This document shows positions 12,535-24,504 of a stretch of 64,000 bases of DNA, piece by piece. The position numbers were made by a program, and so were the translations under genes. Origin of the DNA: Epiperipatus broadwayi (taxonomy: Eukaryota > Onychophora > Udeonychophora > Euonychophora > Peripatidae); contig JAQFVV010000205.1 in NCBI GenBank assembly GCA_028023455.1, forward strand, positions 913,353 through 977,352. The letters run 5' to 3'. The notes beneath the pieces were generated by a model. That model ran no database searches, had not been told where the DNA came from, and saw only the letters and a list, made by a program, of their open reading frames with translations. Positions within the stretch are counted from its first letter, which is position 1. Each line of letters opens with the position of its first letter.

Positions 12535-12800
12535 TATATGGTGTCTCTGAACTTAGTTCAGTCCCATATGGCTATCTAAGTTAGATAGCTGGATTTGAAG
12601 ACATATGGATGTCTGAAAATTTCAGATTTTCTACTTAATAGTTAACCATCAGATAAAGTGCTGGGCTTGGCCTGGTATTTTAAATTTAATGCTTGATATC
12701 CTAGCACCTCACTAAAGAAGCCAGATGCAGAAACTGGTCTGGGGTTGGCAATATTCTGAAAGGCTTGTTAAGAACTATTGGCAAACTTATTAGATAACAT
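12535..12800. repeat. Fragment of the foldback repeat's internal region
   Basis: GGTGTCTCTGAACTTAGTTC followed by AGTCCCATATGGCTATCTAA matches the segment next to the TIR element at the window end (ACACCAAAAATG and GAACTGAGTTCAGACCCATA near 63937-63980). Further on, TAGCACCTCACTAAAGAAGC and AACTGGTCTGGGG resemble CAGAAACTAGACTGGGG at about 63690. It is assigned from internal comparison only. Confidence 0.55.
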
Positions 12801-13104
12801 TAGTAATGAAGTGTATGATTTTAAGGGTGACTTTGAGCAATGTTACAGAATCAGTTTATAATTCTTAACCTTAACCCTATTTCATCATATATAAAATGTT
12901 TAAAATAATTATACAGAATTCACACACTCATCAAATTCCATTACTGATTAATGACAGCTACTTACATAGTAAAAGATTGCTGAATATATATGTGAATAAG
13001 AGTAATGACATAAATACTTAATATAATATTTAAATAAATTCTTTGTTATAATTAAAAGTATTATTAATAATTTTACTGATTAATTAGTTATAATAATATG
13101 CAAA
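12801..13104. other. Unassigned AT-rich DNA
   Basis: No gene was seen. Confidence 0.5.
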
Positions 13105-13690
13105 TCAAATAATTAACAAATAATTTCCAACAAAACATAAATTATTATCTCTGATTCTGATTTTTTTTCTTCTCAGTGATGAAAGTATACAAATACAGTT
13201 AGAAAAAGGTTTACAACTGGGAGTGATTATGTGATAAATTGGAATTTCAGAAGCAACATAATAAAAGGGGAAGGATACATGTAAAAAGGGGATGGGAAGT
13301 GGAAAGGGGAAATGGTGTAGTCCAGGCCAATCCGAGATGCATGTCTCACCACATAGGTCACAAACATTTGAATGATTGAGTCCTATGACAGAGGCTGAGA
13401 GGATGGGAGTTGGAGGATTGCCCAAATCTCTGTAAGGAGTGGAGGTGGTGCTAGTTTGGTATCTTTGCTTTTGAGAGAGTGAATTAGGTCCAATAGCTTT
13501 TGATTCACTTAGTGTACTTTCTGGTCAAAAATAATGGCATATCGGAACAACCAGAGTGCATAGATGAGGAAAACTGATAATCTAATAGTTGCAAAGACCC
13601 CTGTTTCCATGAATTCTTGGAGGTTGAAGATGATATTCAGGAAGGCAGGAGTTGATGTCTCACTCCAAGCAGAAAGGGACATTTAAGTAA
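13105..13690 (-). mobile_element. LINE C-terminal fragment (family C, same as 61 kb)
   Basis: The minus strand at 13540-13616 encodes METGVFATIRLSVFLIYALW, which aligns with KGMFGTIRLATFINFAIW of the longer open frame at 61234-61665. The two are copies of one LINE family. Further downstream in another frame is a 106-residue open stretch with CDLCGETC. The segment is less AT-rich than its surroundings, as expected for a recent insertion of coding origin. It is truncated at both ends, so element type beyond non-LTR retrotransposon is inference. Confidence 0.7.
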
Positions 13691-13777
13691 GAAATGCTCT
13701 GATTCTGATTTATTTACAATTGCCATAGTATTAGTAATATATGAAACATATAAAAATATATATAATATTATTTAAAT

Positions 13778-13949
13778 TACCATATAATACTAAATCATCC
13801 ATGCACTTTACTAAATTTAGCAGTTGAAGTTAGGAGATATAAAAGTTCTGAAGAAGATTGCTGGGGCAATTGAAACTGTAAAAGAGGGTGGTAAATAAAG
13901 CATTGTGTAATAGTAGTAAAATGCATGGATGATTTAGTATTATATGGTA
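13778..13949 (+). repeat. Perfect 28-bp inverted repeat enclosing a PLE-type hairpin
   Basis: The arms 13778-13805 and 13922-13949 are exact reverse complements over 28 bases (left arm starts TACCATATAATACTAAATCA). The 116-base interior holds CTGAAGA (13848-13854), a 5-bp stem GATTG / CAATT with loop CTGGGG, and GAAA (13872-13875), the same hammerhead-like motif as at 9948. The stem bases differ from the 9948 copy but still pair. Confidence 0.85.
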
Positions 13950-14894
13950 CACATTTGGGGCAGTGCAATAAAAAAGAATAGTTATTATTTAAATTAAAAC
14001 AGGCAAAACTCTCCATATGGTAGTGCATAAGAAATAGTAAACTTGATGTTTAGTGATTTATTATTTAAATTATGGTTTATATAAACAATGACAGAAAATA
14101 GGACACATTTAATTTACATATGTGCATGCAAACATGTGTCTTTTGTAATATTAAAATAAATTCAATTATTCATTCTAATTTGCATCTAATCTTAAATAGA
14201 TAAAAACTAAACCTATAGGCAGTAACATTGTTTAAATGTAAATGGTAAGTAAACACAAACATGTTATCAATATTTATATGCATACATAGATACATTTGGT
14301 ATTGTAGAATATTTAAATAAATCAAAACCAATGATTTTTTACCTTTTTTTCTAGATAATTGTGATATTCAAATGAATGTTCTGGGTATTGAATATAAATG
14401 CTATTAGAATGTATATAAATGACAAAAATATAACAAGTGTTAAAGAAAGACAAAGTAATCGGCTCTTTCGAATGAATAAAGAGGATTATAGAATGAATTT
14501 GAATCTGCAAATTAATAATCTAAAATTCACAGAAATTATGGCATATAACCTAAAATACATAAAAGATAAATTTATAACATTAATATTGAGGAAATACAGC
14601 AGAAAATCATTTGCAAAGGCAGACTATTTTAAGATGCATCCCTCTGCCATGGTAACACCAATAATCTTTGCCATTATCAAATTGCATGAAGATAATTTTC
14701 CATTAAGACTTATAATAATATTAAATAATGCTAACACACTTATAATGTAAAGCTGTATAAATTAATAGCAATTAACCAATTAAAATGGCCTAGCACTTTC
14801 GAGAAAATGTATTTCTCATAATCATAGCCTGTTATGATTCATTCATTCATTGGAATCATTCTATATGTATAATCTGCAAACTCTATGCAAATGA
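13950..14894. other. Unassigned AT-rich DNA
   Basis: No gene was recognised. The 124-residue open frame at 14376-14750 has a composition typical of chance AT-rich frames and no motif I can name, so I do not call it. Confidence 0.55.
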
Positions 14895-15180
14895 GTCAAT
14901 TAACCCATCATTTGGATGTAGCAAAACATGCTTCTTTATGATTGCCTCTCATTATAAACCAATTTTGCAGAGGCGAGTTAGAAGTCATGTCAAGATAATT
15001 TTGATGTTGCACAAAAATTGAAGTCCATTCTGGGTTAGTATGTGACTTATTATACCTATACTTATGCTGTGACAAACTAGTAGCTATGGTGGCTCTGGTT
15101 TCACTGTAGTATGAGGCTTTGCATCCATTGTGAGGGCATGCAACATTATACATGGCCTGTGGGGCCTTGAAGGCTCATAT
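14895..15180 (-). mobile_element. PLE GIY-YIG fragment, minus arm of a head-to-head pair
   Basis: The open frame 14908-15153 reads MYNVACPHNGCKASYYSETR then ATIATSLSQHKYRYNKSH. This is the GIY-YIG region of a PLE (VYxIxC, YYGET and the HxYxYN segment), with YSE in place of YGE. A frame upstream carries KYEPSRPHRPC. The copy is 5'-truncated and faces left; a plus-strand PLE copy starts about 90 bp to its right. Confidence 0.8.
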
Positions 15181-15269
15181 TTTTATAGTGTCCAAAGCCA
15201 TTGCTATATAGTTGAAAGATGTTTTAGGATTTGAAAAATGCACAATAAAATCTTCTTATGAGTTGAATA

Positions 15270-16285
15270 GATAAAATTAAAAACATGAAAGTGGGCATTA
15301 ATAATAAAATTGCTTCACTAGATGTTAAAGAACTGTATGATTCTGTACCATGAACTGAATCTATTGAAATTATAGATAAATTTCTACAAAGTATTAATTA
15401 TGATTTATACAAAAAAAAAAAAACATTTCGGATGTCCTGAAATGAGTCAATGGAGAGATCATAGTGGTAGCAAATGGAGAATATTATTGAAAGGAAAATA
15501 GATCGCCAATTAGGCTATCTTTTAGTGATATTATGTGAAGCTTATTATTCACTAAAATTGAAAATACAATTATTCCAAAATTTTTGACTTATAACATAAA
15601 TACCCCATATGTTAGGTATATGGATGATTTGCTAATCTGGTTGACAGAATCACAAATTATAAGAATTCATCAAGAATTAGAATGAGTGTTACAAAGGTCA
15701 AGGAATTAAATTCTTGGATCTGTATGTTCAAAGACATTTTAAATGATCAAACTACAGAATGATATTATAACCAATAAACATGAGAGGAGTGATTCATACC
15801 AAGTCTTCGACATCTATGTCACACAGATATGCAGGATTGAAAACTTTTTATACAGGAATTATAAATTGTGCAAATTTAAGACTAACAAGAAAAACAATAC
15901 TGCTATGTATGTCGAAGACTTTCAAAATCTAGGCTATAATCATAACAAAATTCTTAATATGATCAATAGGTTTTACAACAAAATGAAAAACCCTACAGTC
16001 TCAACTTATGGAGACTAAAAATGGATTAGTCTTTCATATATCTCTAAAGTCACTCAAAAATGTAAAAAAATATGCTTTCAAACTCCCCCATCACTAAACA
16101 AACTGCTTAACAATCCAAAGGATAAACTGCCCATGGAATCACCAAATCATCTACAAAATCCACTGCAACCAAACCAAACTATGTGTAAGTTTGCATATTA
16201 TGGGGAATCAAGAGCTAATCTCTCACTGAAACTAGCCTAACATAAATACATATATAATAAAGTATATGAGGTTTTATTTTTTTTA
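15270..16285 (+). mobile_element. Decayed PLE with RT and GIY-YIG regions, plus arm
   Basis: Going along the plus strand in shifting frames: RT motif A region (NNKIASLDVKELYDSVP, about 15300-15350); motif C YVRYMDDLLIWLTES (about 15608-15652), with the catalytic YMDD; the RT thumb/linker region in the open frame 15743-16018 (KLQNDIITNKHERSDSYQVF and, later, DFQNLGYNHNKI); and finally GIY-YIG (IIYKIHCNQTKLC, then AYYGESRANLSLKLA, 16147-16235). At least four stops or frameshifts separate these blocks. It is the most complete PLE in the window, yet dead. Confidence 0.85.
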
Positions 16286-18379
16286 AGATTACCTTTTCTG
16301 TATGAATGCCCTGAATATTTATTTAAATATTTAAATAATTATTTTTTTTTGTTATTCTGTTTAAAGCTAAATTATATTCATGTTGTTCTTATGCTTGCAT
16401 ATGACAAATATAAAGAGAACTTTGGGCAGTAAGAACATTTAGATCACTTTTTTACATTTTTCTAAACATAACCTTATATAAACAAAATAAAACTTTGTTG
16501 GATAAATTTTTAAAAAAATTAAATTTACATTATTTATCCAAACACTTTTAAATGTTTGATAAATTTTATGCTTTATTTGTAATCTTTTTCTATTAGTTGG
16601 ATGATGTTAATGTATTTAAATTTATTTATTTATTGTTTTAATACAAATTAATATGAGTGAAATACTATTTTTTTAGAACAATAAATAGTTTTTCTTACAG
16701 TTTTTTTTTAGCATTGGATATTTAAACAATATCTTTTGTCACATTTCTATTTTGTTGGTTTCTTATGTTATCAGTTCATTCTTTGTCTATTTTCTTTCAC
16801 ATAGGTGCAGTAGATTTAATGCATAGATATCACTTATAGTAAAAAAAAAATTATTAATGGCAAGCTATTTTTATCTAATATGTATATCAGCTTCATGTTC
16901 AGTGAACTTTTTTAAAAACGTTTGCTGGATCAGTCTCATATATAGATTTTCTTATGAAATTGGAACAGACAATTCATCTTCTCATAGCCTGTAATTTACC
17001 TTTATTTCTGTATTATATGAACTTCAAGTAAAGTGTGGGTACTGCTACACACATATTGGCTTGTGGTAGATACTGAACACAAATAGTATGCATCTCCATA
17101 CAGTTCCAAACTTTACTTAGCATAAAGTTCTTCTAACAACAGCTTTCTTTTTGAATCTTCGAAACTTTGAATAAAAATGAATCTCAATAATTATGTTACA
17201 TATGAGTAATGTCAACCTTGATAAACAGAAGGATTAAAGTTTAGTATTTTCTTTTTAAATAAGTAAACCTATGATTATGGCTTTATTATGATGTTAACTT
17301 TCATGATCTTACATTCATCAAAATGGCATTCAAATTATGTTCATTAAACAATTTTTCTTATACACATTTTTTTCTTTTGTTTCAATATTGATAATTTAGA
17401 TTTTTGTCACAATCAAAAATAAATTAAATAATTGATAGTATTTCAAAATATTAAGAATATTATTATCTACTTAATTCATATTTAAGTCATCTTAGACTTT
17501 ATTTTGATATTTATACAAGCAATTTTGTCTGTGTTATTTTTTTCTTGCACCCATACAATATCAAGGTTCATTCCTAAAAAGAGTTTTTAAATTAGATGGA
17601 AGACAAATTGAGTTACTTTTTATTCTTGCATTTGCTCATTTACTATTAGGAAGTCATCATCATATTATAACTTTAATTCAGATCTTCTGTTTAGCAGTTT
17701 GAAATGGGTTTTTTATCACAACTTATCACCATTCTTATTATCCAATATTTATCTTTTAACTATTGTTCTATTTTGTTTAACTCAGTCTCACATCCACTTA
17801 GAACCATTGGGTGTTTCATTAGAAAATGCAAGCTAGATCTGCAGCTTTAAAATGCCACTTAACCATAAATGTAACTGATATTAGCATAGTGTTTTTAAAA
17901 TAATTTAAGATTTATAGTGCTCTTATTGATTTTTAATTTTAAAAATATCTGAAGAGGTCAGTATCTATAGATTGTTAGCAAATATCAAACAGCTTTACTC
18001 TATTGTTTTCAAAGGAAAGATTTTTATGGTCTTTTTTCATCTTGATGTTTCATATGAAAGTCATCATTAATATTATTAACATGGTGTTAGAATTTTTCCA
18101 GATATTTTAAGAATTATAAAGTAAATGCCAGATTTTAAAGCAGATTTTGATAGATTTATTGCAATTACACTTTTGCTTGTGCACATTAAAAAAAAGTTAA
18201 AAACGAATTCATTAAAAGACTTTATATTAATTGAATTGAATTTATAGTTTTATTTATAAGCCAGTTTTTAAATATTTAAAAAAGTCAAATATGATTTTTT
18301 GACTGTTATTCATTTATGACATGAAATCCAATTTATTGATTTTTAATATAAATAAATTTTTTTATATAGAAGTAAAAAG
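16286..18379. other. Unassigned AT-rich DNA
   Basis: No confident gene or repeat was found. Long T and A runs dominate. Short minus-strand frames near 17060-17200 and 17560-17850 hint at a very old coding remnant, but I could not place them in any family. Confidence 0.5.
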
Positions 18380-19520
18380 TTGAGAATTTTCAAAAACTCT
18401 CACCAAATGGAACAATAGACAATGCCAGAATGGGAGAAAAATTGATAAATGAAGCCAAAAAAAAGAAAGGGATTGATAAAAAAATTAACAGTGTTTCATA
18501 TAATAAATATGATGTAGCTAGAATTATGTGGGAGTTGCAGTAGCAGGATTAACATATGGTAATGATGCATTATGTGTTAATAAAGGGGTATTAAATTACT
18601 TAGAAAAAGTTCAGAGGGAAGTAGGAAGACATGCATTAGATGCATGTGCACGGACAGCAAGGAAAGCAATTCAAGGAGAAATGGGATAGTCAAATTTTTA
18701 TATGAGAGATGCAAAAAGTAAAATGAAAATGTTTGGTAAATTGCAGTTTATGGATAATAAAGGAATAGCCAAAATAGTATTTAATTGGGTTATGAGTAAA
18801 GGACAGGTAACAAGATGGGTGAGAAACGTAATGTGGTATGCAAAAGATTTGGATAAAGAATTTATATCAGTATATTTGTAAAAAAGATGGGATGATTATG
18901 TTAGGGGAATTATTGAGTGTTATAGTGGTAAGGAATGGGATAAAAAAAATAGATTTATTAATAAAGAATAGAGAGTTAGAGAGATGGAGAATTAGTATGG
19001 AGTGTAAAAAGAGTTTATATATATATAAACAGAATATTAGGTGCGAGTTAATATATAATAATAGAAGGAAAGTAGTTTATTGTTTAAGGCTCGAACGGAT
19101 CTTTAGCAACAAGAGAATATACATGTAAGTGGAAAAAATGGGTGATCTAGTCTGTAAATTATGTAAGTAAGGAATAGAAAATATTAGGCATCTGTTAATT
19201 GTAATGTAAATGCTTGAAAACAGAAAGGGCACATATAATGAAGTTATGGGAGAATAAATATGAAAAAAGTGATTATACAGAAAGTGGATTATTGGTTTTT
19301 AAGCTGGGTTTGAGAAAAGATAAAGGGGATTTAGATATAAAGGCCATAGAGTTGACAAAGATTAAGTTGTGAAAATGGGATGGAGCAAAATATGGGAAAA
19401 CTTAGACTGGGAAATGGAAAATAAAGTGGCTAACAGGTTTCTCTCGGCATAATTGTTGAGAGATTCTTGACACCATTCATGGAGAAGCTACAGTACATCA
19501 CATCACTAAAGATTAACTGT
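18380..19520 (+). mobile_element. LINE family B, 3' half, with stops
   Basis: The plus strand follows the C-terminal half of a LINE reverse transcriptase ORF. Segments in order are AVAGLTYGNDALCVNKGVLN, then YLEKVQREVGRHALDACAR (about 18540-18660); KIVFNWVMSKGQVTRWVRNV; RWDDYVRGIIECYSGKEW; and a terminal cysteine motif GDLVCKLCKxGIENIRHLL (about 19140-19200). The region between RT and cysteine motif is the usual thumb of such LINEs. A hairpin (CTCTCGGCATAATTGTTGAG) follows in the 3' UTR at about 19441. The copy is 5'-truncated with several stops and shares all these features with 21100-21940 and 53800-54216. Confidence 0.8.
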
Positions 19521-19784
19521 CTTATCACTTCCCTGTTGTCTCCACATTACCTTCTAATATAACATATCTCAATACATAAAATAATTTAATGTCTGTACAT
19601 ATTTGTTTAATCTTAGTCTGTGCAGGGTCAAAGATCAATCTGTTACTTCTAGTGCTTGAAAGCCACATGACTTTCTAACCCAATATTTTGTCTTTTTTAT
19701 ATTCAATAGTATTTATTTTTTAAAATATTTTTTGCTGATGTTTTAAATAGACATATATACAATTATTTAAATTTCAAATGCCAT
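19521..19784. other. Unassigned DNA, probably LINE 3' flank
   Basis: Part of this may be 3' UTR of the LINE. No gene was seen. Confidence 0.4.
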
Positions 19785-19920
19785 GTATGATTTAGTGCAG
19801 TGGTAGAGATCAGATTCTAGTGCATGAATTTGTTCCTCGGATTGATTCCATTTCTGACTCTTCTAGCATCTGAATTTTTTATAAATCCCCTACAATAATT
19901 GGTTTACTTTTGAAATTGGT
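19785..19920 (+). mobile_element. tRNA-derived SINE, family 1
   Basis: GTGCAGTGGTAGAGATCAGA (A-box-like), GGATTGATTCCATTTCTGAC (B-box-like) and CATCTGAATTTTTTATAAAT appear in the standard order for this family. Confidence 0.7.
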
Positions 19921-20282
19921 AGAATTAAAATGGCTTTTTCTTAAAGAAAGTCAGAAGTTTTTGTGCATACATTATGCACACAGAAATAATAAAGAAACAT
20001 TGCATTCCTCAAAAACTGCTACATATCATGCTAAACTCATCTATTTTAACTCCTTATTATCCACTTTTTTATAGTACTAGTTCATTTCTTGTGTCTCTTT
20101 CTTCTATTCCATTTTAATAAAAGCTGTTTCAGTGGATTACTATCCTATTCTCATATTCTTCAATTTCATCATAAAGATCTAAATAAAAAAATCATAAATT
20201 CTTTACCTCTTTTATTCTCTTTACATTTTCACCGTATAATTTATTCTGAACCTATTTCAACATCTGCATTCTAAAAATATCA
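19921..20282. other. Unassigned AT-rich DNA
   Basis: No gene was seen. The small open frame at 20089-20274 has no motif. Confidence 0.5.
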
Positions 20283-20760
20283 AAACTTCACATGATCACC
20301 ATTTCATATGCTTACACAGGCTATTAATAACAGTAACAAATTCTCCATACAATAGTGCCACCATGTATGCAAGAAGATTTGTACCTAAAATCTCTGTCTA
20401 GTACCTACTATCCAATGTCCATAGAGTTGTTCCTAGTTTGTAGCTGTCATTAGTGAGGAACCATGGAATTGAGAACATTGCACCTAGATCTTAGGATGCA
20501 ACATAACATTCCAGCTTTATAGTTAACTAAATAGATAAAAGATTACTTCTAAAGGGTTGCATTGGATCTTAAGATCTAGGTGCAATGCTCTCAGATCTAA
20601 GGATACTCTTGATGAAAGCCACAAGTTAAAAACTAGTCTCAGAATGTTAGATGAATAGGCACTAGATAGGGATTTTATGCACAAACCTTCTTGCATCCAT
20701 TGATTACTAAGGTTTGTACTTGGTAGTATGTATGGAGAGTTTGTTACTGTCATTCTAAAA
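20283..20760. repeat. Large foldback element (about 470 bp)
   Basis: Left arm blocks reappear in reverse on the right: ACAGTAACAAATTCTCCATA (20330 on) against TATGGAGAGTTTGTTACTGT (about 20731-20750), and CATTGCACCTAGATCTTA (about 20477) against TAAGATCTAGGTGCAATG (20571-20588). The centre is near 20540. It belongs to the same dispersed family as 28680-28985 and 63508-63880, and starts with the family's TCACATGATCACC end. Confidence 0.85.
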
Positions 20761-21099
20761 ATATGTGTTCAATACTGTTTCTTCCATGTCCACATAAATT
20801 ATAATCCAAATCCTTATTTCATTTTGCATTTCTCTTTGGTATTTAAAACTCCTGCACTTGTATTAAATAACAGTAATGGTCATATTTTATAATTATGCAC
20901 CTGTAATATAATTTTATGTATTTATCCTATTTCTTATATAAATATGTGGAAATAAATTTTCTACCAATTTTGCATATTGTAAAACTTTTTTTATCCCATG
21001 TATTTGTTATACTCTCTATATAATCTGATTAAACACTATTTTTAATAATTTATTTTCATTTATAATATTGCAACCTTCCAAACATTTTAAATTTATTTC
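20761..21099. other. Unassigned AT-rich DNA
   Basis: No gene was seen. Confidence 0.45.
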
Positions 21100-21940
21100 T
21101 GATATCCCTTTTCATAAAGGGGGGAGGCACCCATTTTACTTTGAACAGTATCATTTGCTGTCCACAATTGCAATTCAATGGAATTTGATGCAGTGTGACT
21201 TTTTGGAGTCATGAATCTCTCAGCCACTATGCCCAGAGAAACCTTCCTTTTTATTTTCTGCCTTAAGTTTTCCCAATATTCTTCTCTATCCTTCTCCACC
21301 CCATTTCCACAGCATAATCTTTGTCAACTCCATGGCCTTTATATCTAAATCTCCCTTATCTTTTGTCAAATCCAGCATAAAAACCAAGAACCCATTTTCT
21401 GTATAATCACTTTGTTTATATTTATTCTTTCACAACTTCATTATTTGTGCTCTTTATGCTTTCAGGTATTTAATTCAATTAACAGATGCCTAATATTATC
21501 TACGCCTTCCTTACACAACTTGCAGACTAAACCACCCACATTTTTTTTCCATTTATGTGTATATTTCCTTGTTGCTAAAGATCCTGTTCGAGCCTTAAAC
21601 AGTAAACTACTTTGTTTGTTTGCTATTATCATAATTTAACTTGCACCCAATTTTCTATTTACTTCTATATATATTTAAATTCTTTTTTACTCTCCATACT
21701 AATTCTCCGTCTCTCCAACTCCCTATTCTCTATTTATGTATCTATTCTTCTATCCCATTCCTTGCAACTATTATACTCAACAATTCTCCCTAACACAATC
21801 ATCCCACCTTTTGTATAAGTATACTGAAATAAATTCTTTATCCCTATCGTACCACCTTTCTCACCCACTCACAACCCAGTGAAATACTATTTTGGCTATT
21901 CTCTTATTATCTATAAACTGTAATCTACCGAGCATTTTAC
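21100..21940 (-). mobile_element. LINE family B, 3' half, minus strand
   Basis: This is a second copy of the 18380-19520 LINE in opposite orientation. Minus-strand blocks include the NKRIAKIVFHWVVS-like segment (about 21890), SLATRKYTHKWKK and GGLVCKLCKEGVDNIRHLL (about 21480-21540), and EYWENLRQKIKRKVSLGIVA near the end (21232-21291). The 3' UTR hairpin is kept (CTCTCAGCCACTATGCCCAGAG, read on plus, about 21216). Frameshifts and stops break the ORF. With the 18.4 kb copy it brackets a foldback element. Confidence 0.8.
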
Positions 21941-22699
21941 TTGTAATACAAGTTCTGACACTTAGCTATGAAAAAGTATGTTGTTTTCAAAAGTAGCAAA
22001 TTAAAAATACTGTCTGTACAAGAGATGGGCAAATATAATAGAATGCTAACCAAAATTAATTCCAGACAACAATTTGTAAAGAGCGGTATTGATTTTGTTA
22101 TTTGTAACATTGATTTGAATGTATATGTGTGTAGAGAATCGTTAGTTTCAACGATGTAGAATTGATTGATTCAACTGTCAGGGGAGAATGTAGAAATTTA
22201 GTTCCATAAATCAATTTCGATTTGATAAATAAATTAAAAATTAAAAAAAAAGAAAAAAAAACCCGAGAAATTATACCATTTATTACTTTTTATTTAAAAA
22301 CATTTATAGTCTGAATAAAAAAAATTAGAAAAATTGTTAAGAGAAGAAATATATTTCATCATAATTCAATGGTTTCAGATGATTAATTATTTAAGTAAAC
22401 CCATTACATTTTAGGTAGAAAAAAAGATGAAAATAAATCATCATCAGCTATAAATAATTCAACACCAATCTTCCTAATACTTCTTCACAAATGTTTTCAA
22501 CAGGTTTATCTTTATCCTAATCTCAAATTATTTTTTTCTAGGATGGTTTTTATTTATTTGTGTTTAATTGATGAATATTTCTAATTTGTCTATTCGTCGT
22601 TTTTACTTCTATATATTTTTCTCATTATACTCTGGTAATTTGTAGTACATAAATATATGTAGAATGATGTTTATACAGAATTAAAAGTGTTATTATCCT
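21941..22699. other. Unassigned AT-rich DNA
   Basis: The plus-strand open frame at 21968-22159 has no recognisable motif. An A-rich tract lies at about 22230-22262. Nothing else was seen. Confidence 0.5.
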
Positions 22700-22734
22700 C
22701 TCATATATTTTGTAATAATATAGTATTTACACAT

Positions 22735-22800
22735 AAATTGTACATGTTGTTGTTCTGAAGAAGTCTGTTGGACAATCGAAACTGACAGCTCTTTTTAAAA
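22735..22800 (+). ncRNA. Hammerhead-like hairpin of the PLE 3' type, decayed
   Basis: CTGAAGA (22755-22761) and CGAAACTGACAG (from 22777) bracket GTCTGTTGGACAATC, in which the stem seen at 9948 and 13848 is broken by mismatches. The order of blocks is otherwise the same. Confidence 0.5.
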
Positions 22801-22894
22801 GTTTAAAATAGTAGAGTATTGTATTTGTATTATGTAAAAGGTATAGAAGAAAGTAGTACTACTGTTTATTTATATTAACAATAATTGTAGAAAT

Positions 22895-23070
22895 GATAGC
22901 CATATGATGCAGCCATCAGAGTGCAATTGGTAGTGTGACAGATCTCTGGAAATCATGATCCACAAAGCAGAGCGATCTCTGGAAATCATGATCCACAGAG
23001 CAGAGCTCTGCTTCATCCCTTCCAATACTTGAATTTTCTATGAACACTTGATAACCATTCAATTATTGTC
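22895..23070 (+). mobile_element. tRNA-derived SINE, family 1, with internal 33-bp duplication
   Basis: GCAATTGGTAGTGTGACAGA opens the copy. GATCTCTGGAAATCATGATC at 22941 is repeated 33 bases later at 22974, each time followed by CACA[A/G]AGCAGAGC. It closes with CCAATACTTGAATTTTCTAT. The duplication is not seen in the other copies. Confidence 0.75.
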
Positions 23071-24504
23071 ACATGGTCTATATCTTCAGAATATCATATG
23101 ATTTTGGATAACAAAGTAATATGTGGAACACAAGTGTGTTATTGCTCTAAATTGAGAGATTTTCCCAGCTGGAATCAATTCAAAAATATTTTGCTCTTAA
23201 TTTTTATCCTCTTATCACTGCCCCAAACTACACATGTTATGGGATAAATTAATTCATTGGTAGAAACAATGAATGTTAAGTTTGCCAATCAAACCTCATA
23301 ACCAATAGAACAGAAAAATAGTAATTTATCTTATTTAATGTTATATCAATATTTCTGTCTGCTTCTTCAACAAGAAATAACCAACTCTAGCCAAACCAAT
23401 GCACATATAAACACAAAATCTGTATATAAAATGTTAATTTAGTCTAATGTAATGTAAATAATATATATATATAACACATGATAAATATATATGATAATAT
23501 AAAGGGAGTTACGATCCAAGGTTATTTATGCATTGGTTTGTGTTTCAATATTTTGTTGCATAATGTTATATTCAGATTATGAGATGTTTTCCTGTTGCTT
23601 AGATGAAAGGTTGGCCATACTATGTACAAGATACCAAACTTTGAAGGTTTCAGACTTCTCATATCCTTATTATGCCTTAATTATTTTTTTTTTTTGTTTT
23701 CTGAAGTTATATCTAAAATGATTTCTAGAAATGGTGAAAAGTTGCCTATTATTACATTGAGTTGTGAGTGAAGCATTTTCTGCCCAGCTTTTTTAGGACT
23801 AAATATTATGCTCATGAAGTGTCCACACCAAATTCTAAATATTCAGTTAAATATTACCATGAGAAATATTACTGATACAATCAAGTCTATTTCTAGGCTA
23901 TGATTTCCTGTTCTTTCACAAATTCCTCCACCAGATGTCAGATGAGAAATTGTCTAACAGAAAGTAAATAAAAAACTATTAAGTAGTTCTACTCAAATCA
24001 TTGTTTCATCATCTAAAACACTATAGTTATTAACTATCAAATGTATACATAAAATAATAAAAACAAAGGACTTAATAAATTCACTGGTGAATCTGTTTTC
24101 TCACCTTTTCAAATCTAAAAAGGTATAGATAGTTTGCTCTGAACAGTCTTTTTCTTCTTTATCTTTGATGCATTGAGGATATTAGCAAGGATTATTAATA
24201 ATTCTTTTTATGAAAACCTCATTCACTGCAATATATTGTTTCTATAAATATTTTTATTTGCTTATCTTATAGTTTCTAGTCTTATTCACAGCCACAGATG
24301 TATTTAAGTACACATAATGTAAGATAAGAAAATAAAACTATTCATAGTAATAATATTCTAAATATTTTATTCTCTTAATTAATGTAGTTCTTATAAACTC
24401 ATTGTAATCAAGTATTACAAAAAGATAAAAATTGAAATTCAAAACTTTTATAATGCACTAAACATGCTTTTGGAAAACTACTGCCAATATCATAGTGCTG
24501 TCAA
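23071..24504. other. Unassigned AT-rich DNA
   Basis: No gene or repeat family was recognised. The plus-strand frame 23533-23721 has no motif. Confidence 0.5.

Noticed and set aside
13105-13425. 106-residue open frame with CDLCGETC as a host zinc-binding protein
   Set aside because: The neighbouring sequence matches the LINE at 61234-61665 (METGVFATIRL against KGMFGTIRLATF), so it is retroelement-derived.
14376-14750. 124-residue open frame as a novel protein gene
   Set aside because: Composition is rich in I, N, K and L as expected for translated AT-rich DNA; there is no motif, and no flanking promoter or exon signals could be supported.
16880-18100. Minus-strand coding remnant of a transposon
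   Set aside because: Short blocks are suggestive, but none could be matched to a family or to another copy in the window.
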